This document shows positions 26,613-34,174 of a stretch of 64,000 bases of DNA, in pieces. Source of the DNA: Poindextera sp036272595. GTDB taxonomy: Bacteria > Pseudomonadota > Alphaproteobacteria > Caulobacterales > Caulobacteraceae. Under the pieces are notes generated by a model, which had not been told where the DNA came from, ran no database searches, and was given only the letters and a program-made list of their open reading frames with translations. The position numbers and the translations under genes are program-made. Every line of letters begins with the position of its first letter. The first letter of the stretch is position 1. The stretch spans positions 1 through 64,000 of the forward strand of contig DATAYM010000036.1 in the NCBI GenBank assembly GCA_036272595.1. The letters are read 5' to 3'.

Positions 26613-27242
26613 ATGACCTTGGAAGATGCCGAATACCAGTTCACCGTCGACTGGTTCTCTCACCATACTCCAGTCTGGAATCAACTTCTCGACCAGCACA
26701 AGCCCGCGCGGATCGTCGAGGTAGGTGCTTATGAGGGCCGATCCACCTGCTACATGATCGAAAGATGCGCCGCCGATCATCCAATCGACGTCTGGTCCAT
26801 CGACACCTGGGAGGGCGGCGTCGACAACGACAGCAGCGTAATGAGCGATGTCGAGAAGCGGTTCGACCACAATGTCGCGGTCGCCCAATCCAACGCTGTG
26901 CATTCGGCGAACGTGCGGAAGATCAAGCAGAGTTCCAACCTGGCTTTGGCCACGTTGCTCGCGGCGGAGATGGGCCCGACCATGGACCTGGTTTATATCG
27001 ACGGATCGCACCAGGCACCCGATGTTTTGTCGGATGCAGTTATCGGGTTCTCGTTGCTCAAGGTCGGCGGATTGATGATTTTCGACGATTATCTCTGGTA
27101 TATGGAAGTTGACACCCAAAAAAACGTCCTGAACATGCCAAAAGCCGGAATAGATGCATTCATTAATACCTTTATGAGGAAAATTAATATCGTTCCTTAT
27201 GCGCCTATATATCAGCTTTACACACAAAAGATTGCCCCCTGA
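26613..27242 (+). CDS. Class I SAM-dependent methyltransferase (Methyltransf_24 type)
   Basis: 209 aa from ATG 26613. Motifs: RIVEVGAYEGRSTCYMI (SAM loop, residue about 35), VWSIDTWEGG, LVYIDGSHQAPDVLSDA and GGLMIFDDYLW, the usual order of small class I methyltransferases of the Methyltransf_24 group found with glycosyltransferases. The last 60 codons (27100-27240) become strikingly AT-rich, as if the 3' end has another origin. Substrate unknown; expected to be sugar- or peptide-linked. Confidence 0.8.
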   Translation: MTLEDAEYQFTVDWFSHHTPVWNQLLDQHKPARIVEVGAYEGRSTCYMIERCAADHPIDVWSIDTWEGGVDNDSSVMSDVEKRFDHNVAVAQSNAVHSANVRKIKQSSNLALATLLAAEMGPTMDLVYIDGSHQAPDVLSDAVIGFSLLKVGGLMIFDDYLWYMEVDTQKNVLNMPKAGIDAFINTFMRKINIVPYAPIYQLYTQKIAP

Positions 27243-27392
27243 CGTGGGCCACGGGGCCCAGGGCAGGTGGCGTATGTGGCGAAGTACTAGGGAGCGACGC
27301 CACGGCGCTGGCAGCCCTCCTCCTGACACAAGGGCTTGTCACCAATACGATCGCGTCTCCTGGTCTTGGTCGGCGAGTCGAGGAGGATCGCA

Positions 27393-28283
27393 TTGATCAT
27401 TGAGCCGCCAGCCATGCCGGATCGACTTGCGCGCCTCGAACGGGCCTTGGAGCTGCTGGATGCCGCGGCACGCGAACCTGTGACTGTCGACGACGACGAC
27501 CCGGTCTTCATTGCCTCGATTGGTTGGCGATCGGGATCGACGATGCTCCAACGCGCCCTAATGACAGATCCCTCGCTGCTGGTGTGGGGCGAGCCGATGG
27601 CTCACCTGATGTTCTTAGACCGACTCCTTGAGCCCCTATTGGACATCGACGAATCCTGGCCCACCCCCAGCCATTGGATTTCGCACCGTCGCGGACTCGA
27701 CCTGACGCAGGAGTGGGTCGCCACCCTCTCGCCGGACGCCGGCCATCTAAAGGCGGCTTACCGAAGCTTTTTCGACACGTGGCTGGCCACGCCCGCGCGG
27801 GGGCGAGGATTCAAGCGCTGGGGCGTCAAGCAGGTGCGGTGGTCCGGCCTGCACGGAACTGCACTACGATGGCTCTATCCAAAGTGCCGCCTGGTTGCGA
27901 TCGCGCGTCACCCGGTGTCGGCCTATCTGTCTATGCGCAACTCCGGATTCGATCCGCCCGCGTGGGGATACCTGCTTCGCTCACCTGATCAGTGGATTGC
28001 CACCCTCGAGGACCACGCCAACCATTGGAACAAGTTGGCGACGAGTTGGAGCGCGATATCGGAAAAGTTGGACGTGACCTGGCTCCGATATGAGGACATA
28101 GTGGATGGCCGCGTCGACCTCGACGCAGTTGGGGGAGCTCTCGGCCTGAAACTGAAGGCAGAGGTGGCGCGAGCTACAAAAGTAGGCGGATCAAACTACA
28201 GCATCGGCATGTCCGCCCAGGAACGAGACCGCATCAACGAACTGACTGAGCCCGGCAGAAACCTCTTGTCGTACTTCGAATAA
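27393..28283 (+). CDS. Sulfotransferase family protein
   Basis: 296 aa from a TTG at 27393 chosen because AGGAGG lies 6 nt upstream; ATG 27414 is the alternative. PAPS loop FIASIGWRSGSTMLQRAL near residue 44 and the second motif AIARHPVSAYLSMRNSG near 170 indicate a sulfotransferase. Unlike the gene at 22260 it lacks TPRs. It probably adds sulfate to a second position of the same glycan. Confidence 0.75.
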   Translation: MIIEPPAMPDRLARLERALELLDAAAREPVTVDDDDPVFIASIGWRSGSTMLQRALMTDPSLLVWGEPMAHLMFLDRLLEPLLDIDESWPTPSHWISHRRGLDLTQEWVATLSPDAGHLKAAYRSFFDTWLATPARGRGFKRWGVKQVRWSGLHGTALRWLYPKCRLVAIARHPVSAYLSMRNSGFDPPAWGYLLRSPDQWIATLEDHANHWNKLATSWSAISEKLDVTWLRYEDIVDGRVDLDAVGGALGLKLKAEVARATKVGGSNYSIGMSAQERDRINELTEPGRNLLSYFE

Positions 28284-28305
28284 CGCCCATCCGATCAAGC
28301 TCCTG

Positions 28306-29172
28306 TCAGATCGGCACGAAGTCCTTACTGAACAAAAACCTAAATACATCCAGCAGCGTATCCATATAGCCGCGGTCATCTAGGTCTGCGGTCAGATCTC
28401 GGCCGAAACGAGCAAGCGCCACCTGGTCTTTGTCAATGAAAAAGAAATTTCGCAGCATGTAGAAGGCGAGGTTCGACCGGTCATCCTGTGAACGCCCCCC
28501 TATGGTGCTCGCCAGCACCGCAGCCGGATCGACCGTGGTCAAGAACGGCAACATCACCACAGCGCTCAACTCCCCGGCGTGAACTATACGGTTGTAGAAC
28601 ATGTCGACCGGCGTTGTCGGCCCTGCAGCTAGCTCGGCCTCCATCAGATGAAGGAGCCGACCACGTGCGTCTCGGCGGACGAAATATGATGAGGCAGCAG
28701 TGAACGACGCGTGCTTCAAGTCATAGAAGTTGACATAGCTGGGCAGGCTCGCGGCATCGCGCCGCCGATTCTCGGCGATTTCCGACAGCCGATAGTAGTT
28801 CATCAACTGGATCATGGTCGAAAGATCGCCTGGCACGAAGATGTCGGTATAGACCATCTCGCCAACGGTCAGAGCGTCGTCGATGGTCTGATCCAAGGCT
28901 GGAATCGTGGTGGGTCCAAGCACGGCATCATCCTCAAGGATGTGCAGGTCGGCCTCCTCGCCCATCGATTCCTTGATGCACCGATAGTGTGATTCGAAGC
29001 ATCCGCGCTCTCCTGGCGTGAGGGGAGAACCGCTGGGGCCTAGCGTACGCCCGTCAATCGCGGCGAAGCGGGTGTAGCGATCGGCGCAGCCGGCGGCCTC
29101 GAGCCGCGCCTCGAGGGCGGCGCGCCGCTCGATGCTTCGATCCATATTGATATAACGCCCAATATACCCCAT
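28306..29172 (-). CDS. Glycosyltransferase family 25 protein
   Basis: 288 aa from ATG 29172. The classical GT25 beginning YIGRYINMDRSIERRAALEA is followed by FAAIDGRTLG, GERGCFESHYRCI and LHILEDDAVLGP near residue 75. The domain covers about 1-200; the rest is unassigned. GT25 enzymes act on LOS/LPS or collagen-like Ser/Lys residues. On the opposite strand to its GT25 relative at 29623, from which it diverges. Confidence 0.85.
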   Translation of the reverse strand: MGYIGRYINMDRSIERRAALEARLEAAGCADRYTRFAAIDGRTLGPSGSPLTPGERGCFESHYRCIKESMGEEADLHILEDDAVLGPTTIPALDQTIDDALTVGEMVYTDIFVPGDLSTMIQLMNYYRLSEIAENRRRDAASLPSYVNFYDLKHASFTAASSYFVRRDARGRLLHLMEAELAAGPTTPVDMFYNRIVHAGELSAVVMLPFLTTVDPAAVLASTIGGRSQDDRSNLAFYMLRNFFFIDKDQVALARFGRDLTADLDDRGYMDTLLDVFRFLFSKDFVPI

Positions 29173-29252
29173 CGCCCTTCAGCACCGTCCCACCGTCGTC
29201 TAACTAAGGGTTCGCCTGATACGGGATGTGGGGGAGACATGTCGATGGCGGA

Positions 29253-29570
29253 ATGGCCGATTGGTTACTCTATGGGGCTGTTGTCACCTGGTCCCGGCCG
29301 CTGATAGAAGCCGCCGCGTCCCTGGGGCTCGCACGGGACCAATTCGGAGTCTCCGATTTCAAGATGACCCTGCCTTTTACCCTCGCCCTGCTGGTGGTCT
29401 TTGTCGCCGTGACAGTGCTCTGCGGCTGGATGGGCGCGCGACCGCGCGACTATTCCAAGCCGCGCATGGTTCCCTGGCAGTTCCTCATGCTGTTGTCCGC
29501 CGCCGTGACGCTAATCATGATCGTGGGCGTCCTCAACGAATTGGGTGTCACGACCGGTGCCAACCGGTAG
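29253..29570 (+). CDS. Small two-helix membrane protein, unknown
   Basis: 105 aa from ATG 29253 (the frame is also open to an ATG at 29226). Two predicted membrane helices: TLALLVVFVAVTVLCGWMG and FLMLLSAAVTLIMIVGVL, separated by a short Arg/Lys-rich loop GARPRDYSKPR. No family recognised. It lies 52 bp before the second GT25 gene and may be co-transcribed. Confidence 0.6.
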   Translation: MADWLLYGAVVTWSRPLIEAAASLGLARDQFGVSDFKMTLPFTLALLVVFVAVTVLCGWMGARPRDYSKPRMVPWQFLMLLSAAVTLIMIVGVLNELGVTTGANR

Positions 29571-29622
29571 AGAGGCGTGGTCGACCGGCCGGAGGCGTGG
29601 GTCGCGATCAAGCGAGCGGGAC

Positions 29623-30465
29623 ATGTCTTTACGGGGCGTCTATATCAATCTCGACCGTGACGCAGAACGACGGACCAACGTCGAGTGCGAAGTCGCGAAA
29701 CTGGGCGGGTCCGTCGCCTTCGAACGGTTCCCCGCCGTGGACGGGCGCATGACGGAGGTCAGACCTGACGTCAGCAACCGCGCCGAGATCGGCTGTTACC
29801 TGTCACACTTGGAGGTGATCCGACGCCATGCCGGCCGCGGGGATTGGCTACACTTAGTCGAGGACGATGTGGTGGTCAGTCCACACACGGGTCCCGCCAT
29901 CGCCGCCTTGACCGCCGATTCGATAATGGGCGTCTTCGACATAATCTTCACGAATGTGCGGTTCTGGACCGGTTTCAGTCATATCGCCGCGATGCGCGAC
30001 ATATTCGATCGAAGCGTTGCGACCGATGCCGAGGGGCAGGTGACCGGGGTCAACAACGTGACGGTCGTTCCACTCGGCACGGTCGATTTCTTCCTGGCCA
30101 CATCCTATCTAGTCAATCCCCGCGCCGCAGACCGAACGGCGCAGCTTCTGGAGCGTCAGTTGGAGGCCACTCCGTTTCGGACGCTAGATTTCGTATTTTC
30201 GGATTTATCTCGAGCTGGCGAACTCTCGATTGGATGTTGTCTTCCGTTTCTGACCATGATGCGCCTTGGTGTCGCCTCAACAATTCAGGAAGGCGTTTTC
30301 CATTGGGAGCCACCATTGGAGATCATGGATATGGCGCTCTATGTCGGGCGGGATGTTCCCGAGCTTCGACGCCGCCTTAATGATCTGCGGCTTTCCGAGG
30401 CACCCAGCATAACAAGCGAACTAATTGCTGAGGCCTATGGCGCGGTAATAAGGAGCCGCGCCTAG
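29623..30465 (+). CDS. Glycosyltransferase family 25 protein
   Basis: 280 aa from ATG 29623. LRGVYINLDRDAERRTNVE, RFPAVDGRM, EIGCYLSHLEVIRRHA and LHLVEDDVVVSP mark GT25. It is related in layout to the protein at 28306 (both have FxxLAxSY-type segments after 140) but not a recent duplicate. It converges with the phosphatase gene, overlapping it by 4 bp. Likely acts on the surface glycan served by the neighbouring genes. Confidence 0.85.
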   Translation: MSLRGVYINLDRDAERRTNVECEVAKLGGSVAFERFPAVDGRMTEVRPDVSNRAEIGCYLSHLEVIRRHAGRGDWLHLVEDDVVVSPHTGPAIAALTADSIMGVFDIIFTNVRFWTGFSHIAAMRDIFDRSVATDAEGQVTGVNNVTVVPLGTVDFFLATSYLVNPRAADRTAQLLERQLEATPFRTLDFVFSDLSRAGELSIGCCLPFLTMMRLGVASTIQEGVFHWEPPLEIMDMALYVGRDVPELRRRLNDLRLSEAPSITSELIAEAYGAVIRSRA

Positions 30466-30977
30466 GGTGCAGGCAATGCCTGGGCGATGAAGCCGTCGAG
30501 GTCGCCGCCTTCGAACAGATAACCGCGCACGCCGGCCCGGCGGGCCGCCTCGATGTCGCTGGCCTGGTCGCCGATCAGAAAGGCGCGGGCGGGGGGGACC
30601 GCGAAGTCGGCCAGGGCGCGCAGCACCATGCCCGGATTGGGCTTGCGGTCCGGATGGTCGGCGTGGCGATAGGCCGGAACCACCGCATCCGGATGGAACG
30701 GGCAATAGTAGTAGGCGTCGACATGGGCGCCCGAAGCCGCCAGCGCCGCGTCCATGGCCGCGTGGAAGCGGCCGATCGCCGCCTCGTCATAGAGCCCGCG
30801 CGCGACGCCGGACTGGTTGGTGATCACCGCGACCGCCCAGTCCGCCTGGTTCAGCCGCCGCACCGCCGCGGCCGCGCCGGCCACCAGAACCAGCTGGTCA
30901 GGCCGATGCGCATAGCCGGTATCGACGTTCAGCACGCCGTCGCGGTCGAAAATGGCCAGGCCGGCGGGCGGGGTCAA
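30462..30977 (-). CDS. HAD-IIIA phosphatase, GmhB-like
   Basis: 171 aa from TTG 30977, which overlaps the TGA of the upstream protease gene (TTGA). LAIFDRDGVLNVDTGY holds the DxDG nucleophile, TNQSGVARGLYDEA the second motif, RKPNPGMVLRAL the Lys motif and FLIGDQASDIEAARRAG the acidic motif. The family removes the 7-phosphate of heptose 1,7-bisphosphate (ADP-heptose for LPS core). The zinc loop keeps YYCPFHPDA but the usual downstream CxC before RKP is replaced by HPD, so zinc binding is likely lost. Substrate therefore less certain. Confidence 0.8.
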   Translation of the reverse strand: MTPPAGLAIFDRDGVLNVDTGYAHRPDQLVLVAGAAAAVRRLNQADWAVAVITNQSGVARGLYDEAAIGRFHAAMDAALAASGAHVDAYYYCPFHPDAVVPAYRHADHPDRKPNPGMVLRALADFAVPPARAFLIGDQASDIEAARRAGVRGYLFEGGDLDGFIAQALPAP

Positions 30978-33349
30978 AACCGCGAGCGCCAACTCGCCAG
31001 CAGGCCGAGGTTCGGCGGCGCGCCGCGCACGTTGTTCTCGTCGAGCACGCCCAGCGCCTGCAGGTCGAGCTCGCCGGCGCGGGCGAAGCCGCGGGCGACG
31101 CCGAGGCGCAGGTCCATTTCGCGCCCGGACGGGCTGGCGCTGAACTGCCGCGACGAGAAGAGCACCTGCCCGTCGGACGAGCTGGGGACGTCGGCCAGCA
31201 GGACGTTGAAGGTCCCGCTCTCGATCCGGGTGGGCTGGCCGATCGCGGCGTCGAAGCGCAGGCAGTCGGGCCGCGCCGCCTCGCAGGCGGTCCTGGCGGT
31301 CAGGCTCCACTGGCTGGAAACCGCGTTGGGCGCGAGGTTGAGCACCTGGCCGCCCTGGGCGTCGGTGCGGCCGAGGCCGGCCTCGGCGGTGAGCCACAGC
31401 AGATCGGTCACGCCCCATTCCAGGCGGGCGGTGGTGAAGCTGGTCTGGGCCGGCATGGCCACGGCCGAGCCGCGCGGCAGGAAGGAGCCGAGCGGCCCCT
31501 CCGGCTCGACCAGGTCGCCGGCGGAGAGCTCGGCCGAGAAGCGGCCGCGCTGGTAGCGGGCGGTGGCCATGTCGTAGTGCGACGGGGCCAGGCCGGTGAG
31601 GCCGTAGAGCGCATAGGGGCTGCCGCCGCCGGTCTCGGCCGCGATCGACCAGGACGGACCCAGGCGATAGGCGGCGCGCACGGCGTGGTCCGGCTGGGCG
31701 ATGGCGGCGAACGCGTTTTCGCCGGCCCCCAGTCCGGCGGCCGGCGGCATGCCGCCCTGGCCGGTCCACGCCTGCAGGCTGAGCCGGCCCATGTCGGCCT
31801 CCAGGTTGACGTCGGCGCGCCGGTCCTGGGCCTGGCGCAGGTCGTCGCGACCGCGCAGGTCCGGGGCGTCGTCGGGATCGGCGTCGGTTGTCAGGCTGAG
31901 CTTCATCTGCCCCTGGTCCAGCGCCAGGCGGGCGACGCGGGGGGAAGTCGGCACGGCGGACTGCAGGCTGTAATGCGGCGGCGCATGATAGCCGGCGGCC
32001 AGGTTGACCTGGAACATGCGGTGGTAGCTGTCGTAGCCGATGGTGTTCAGCGCCGCGGTCCGTCCCACCGCGTCGCCGAAACCGCTGGCCAGCACCGTGC
32101 CGGCCGGCGGCGTCGCGGTCATCGAACCGCCGTTCGCGGTGGGCACGCTCACGGTCCCGACCGGCTGGAACGCGGCCTGCAGGTCGATCAGGCCGAAGCC
32201 ATAGACGGTGGAGTCGGCGTAGATGCCGGCGTGGTCGGCGGTGCTCTCGAGGATGCTCACCGCCTGCGGGCCGGTCAGGCTGGGAAAGTACTGCAGCAGC
32301 AGGGCCAGGGCGCCGGCGACGTGCGGCGCGGCGAGCGAGGTGCCGGAAACCTCCCAGCAGGAGCCGTTCGCGCCGCAGTCGGTGTAGATGCTGTCGCCCG
32401 GCGCGGCCACATAGCCGGCCGCCGCCGATCCCGCCTTGTCGGAATAGGTGGCCAGCACGCCGGCCTGGGTGGTCGCGCCGATCGCCAGCACCGAGCCGAC
32501 GTAGCGTGAGTCCACCGCGTACATCGCCGGCCACTCGGGATTGGACCCGCCGTCATTGCCGGCGGCGATGGCCACCACCAGGCCGGCCTTGACGGCGTTC
32601 TGCAGCGCGGTCTCGAAATTGGCGCCCAGCACCCCCGGGCCGCCGACCGACAGGTTGATCACCCGGGCGCCATGGGCGACGGCGTAGTTGACCCCGGCCG
32701 CCAGGTCGTCGTCGGTGAACGAACAGGTGTCGGCCGTGGGTGTGGCGCAGCTGCCGGCCGAATCGGCGCGGATGGACAGGATGGTGGACTGATAGGCCAC
32801 GCCGATCGTGCCGAACCCATTGAACTCGGCGCCGATGACGTCGGCGACCCAGGTGGCGTGCAGGCCGACCCCGGCGGGGACGTTGCGGCCCGCGACCACG
32901 TCGGTGGATAGCGGCGAGATGTCGTTGTTCGGCGTCGTCAGTTCGGCGTTCGGGTCGACGCCCGTATCGATCACCGCGACCGTTATGTTCTTGCCGGTGG
33001 CGCCGAGGGCATAGGCGACATCGGCATGGATCTGGCCCAGGCCGTACTGGTTCACGAACTCCGGCGTGCCGGCCGTGGGAAAAGTCGGGGTTGGCGTTGG
33101 CGTCGGAGCCGGCGTTGGCGTCGGCGTGGGAGCGGGGGTCGGGGTCGGGGTCGGCGTGGGCGCCGGGGTCGGGGTCGGGGTGGGCGTCGGAGCCGGCGTT
33201 GGGGTCGGCGTGGGTGTCGGGGTCGCCGGCGACGGCGACGGGCCGCCTCCACCCCCGCCGCCGGCGCAGGCGGTGAGCAGGATGGCCGCCGGGAGCACCA
33301 GGCCGAAAGCGCCGCTTCGCGCCCAGTTCCGCCTCGCACCCTGCCCCAT
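30974..33349 (-). CDS. S8 subtilisin-like serine protease with Pro-Thr linker and barrel-like C-terminus
   Basis: 791 aa. Lipoprotein signal with lipobox LLTAC (Cys about 28) then a Gly run and a PT/PA-repeat linker (about 36-90). Subtilase triad: Asp128 (VAVIDTGVD), His164 (GLHATWVADV, where HGT has become HAT) and Ser338 (SGTSLAAPHVAGA). The 350 residues after the catalytic domain alternate polar and aromatic strands and end SLLASWRSRF with a terminal Phe, like an autotransporter barrel. A lipidated N-terminus and a C-terminal barrel are hard to reconcile, so one of the two readings may be wrong. Likely processes surface proteins. Confidence 0.82.
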   Translation of the reverse strand: MGQGARRNWARSGAFGLVLPAAILLTACAGGGGGGGPSPSPATPTPTPTPTPAPTPTPTPTPAPTPTPTPTPAPTPTPTPAPTPTPTPTFPTAGTPEFVNQYGLGQIHADVAYALGATGKNITVAVIDTGVDPNAELTTPNNDISPLSTDVVAGRNVPAGVGLHATWVADVIGAEFNGFGTIGVAYQSTILSIRADSAGSCATPTADTCSFTDDDLAAGVNYAVAHGARVINLSVGGPGVLGANFETALQNAVKAGLVVAIAAGNDGGSNPEWPAMYAVDSRYVGSVLAIGATTQAGVLATYSDKAGSAAAGYVAAPGDSIYTDCGANGSCWEVSGTSLAAPHVAGALALLLQYFPSLTGPQAVSILESTADHAGIYADSTVYGFGLIDLQAAFQPVGTVSVPTANGGSMTATPPAGTVLASGFGDAVGRTAALNTIGYDSYHRMFQVNLAAGYHAPPHYSLQSAVPTSPRVARLALDQGQMKLSLTTDADPDDAPDLRGRDDLRQAQDRRADVNLEADMGRLSLQAWTGQGGMPPAAGLGAGENAFAAIAQPDHAVRAAYRLGPSWSIAAETGGGSPYALYGLTGLAPSHYDMATARYQRGRFSAELSAGDLVEPEGPLGSFLPRGSAVAMPAQTSFTTARLEWGVTDLLWLTAEAGLGRTDAQGGQVLNLAPNAVSSQWSLTARTACEAARPDCLRFDAAIGQPTRIESGTFNVLLADVPSSSDGQVLFSSRQFSASPSGREMDLRLGVARGFARAGELDLQALGVLDENNVRGAPPNLGLLASWRSRF

Positions 33350-33470
33350 GGCCCCGCTCCCCCGCGCGCGCCGACTCGCGGTTGAGCCTATAGGCGGGCG
33401 CCGGTGCGCTCAACGTCGATAGGCCGACAAAAGTCGCGGCGAATCAGCTCGCTGCGTCGATCGGGCGCAA

Positions 33471-33502
33471 GAGCCGGACCCGCCGCGCGGCGGGCCCGGC
33501 TC
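33471..33502 (-). terminator. Strong GC hairpin downstream of the Spy-like gene
   Basis: A 15-bp stem (33471-33485 with 33488-33502, one mismatch) 37 bp past the minus-strand stop at 33539. No U-tract on either strand. Probably an mRNA 3'-end structure. Confidence 0.5.
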
Positions 33503-33538
33503 CGGCTTTGCAAAGCCCCATCGCTTAGCCCTGGGGGG

Positions 33539-34051
33539 TCAGCCCTGGGCGTCGGGACCGTGGTCCATGCCGCCATGGCCCGGTTCGTGACCCATGCCGT
33601 GGCGATGGCCGCCCATCATCATCGGCATGGCGTCGAACGCCCGCTGCTGATCGGGGCTGAGCACCGCGTAGAAGGCCTTGATCGCATCGGCGCGGCGCCG
33701 GAACTCGGCCTCGCGCCTGGCCAGGCGGTCGGCCATGCGGTCGAGCCGCTGCGGCGTGGTCATGGTTTCCATGCTCCCACGCTCCATGGGCTGGTGACGC
33801 TCGCCCGGCTGAGGCGTCATGGCCGCCTGGAAGGCCTGGAACGCGGCTTCCTGGTCCGGGCGAAGGTTGAGGATCGCATGCAGCGCCTTGGCGTGGGCCT
33901 CTTGGCGGTCATGCATCCAGGCGGCGCGCTGTTCGGCCGAGGGCGGCGATCCCGGTGTGGGCGCCTGGTCCTGGGCCTGGACGGCGTAAGCAACTGAGAC
34001 GACGGCGGCCATGGCCGCGAGACTTGCGGAGGCCCGGAGGAGGAGGTTCAT
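33539..34051 (-). CDS. Spy/CpxP-like periplasmic protein with LTxxQ-type motifs
   Basis: 170 aa from ATG 34051 with GGAGG-type ribosome sites before it. Signal peptide ends AVQAQDQ. Two motif copies, LNLRPDQEAAF and AVLSPDQQRAF, correspond to the LTxxQ signature of Spy/CpxP/heavy-metal-resistance proteins, which are helical periplasmic chaperones or sensors. The tail is rich in His and Met (MMMGGHRHGMGHEPGHGGMDHG), suggesting copper, nickel or zinc binding. No two-component pair is nearby. Confidence 0.85.
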   Translation of the reverse strand: MNLLLRASASLAAMAAVVSVAYAVQAQDQAPTPGSPPSAEQRAAWMHDRQEAHAKALHAILNLRPDQEAAFQAFQAAMTPQPGERHQPMERGSMETMTTPQRLDRMADRLARREAEFRRRADAIKAFYAVLSPDQQRAFDAMPMMMGGHRHGMGHEPGHGGMDHGPDAQG

Positions 34052-34174
34052 TGTGATTCCCGACAAAGACGATGCACCCTCAAGGCGCATCCTGGTTTTG
34101 CCCCGGTATTGCACGCGCCACGGCAGAGGTTTCCGTCGCGATGCAATCTCGACAAGGTTGTAACGGGTAGGTGA

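Noticed and set aside
33066..33422. Possible glycine-valine repeat protein on the plus strand
   Set aside because: It is the complement of the Pro-Thr linker of the subtilase.
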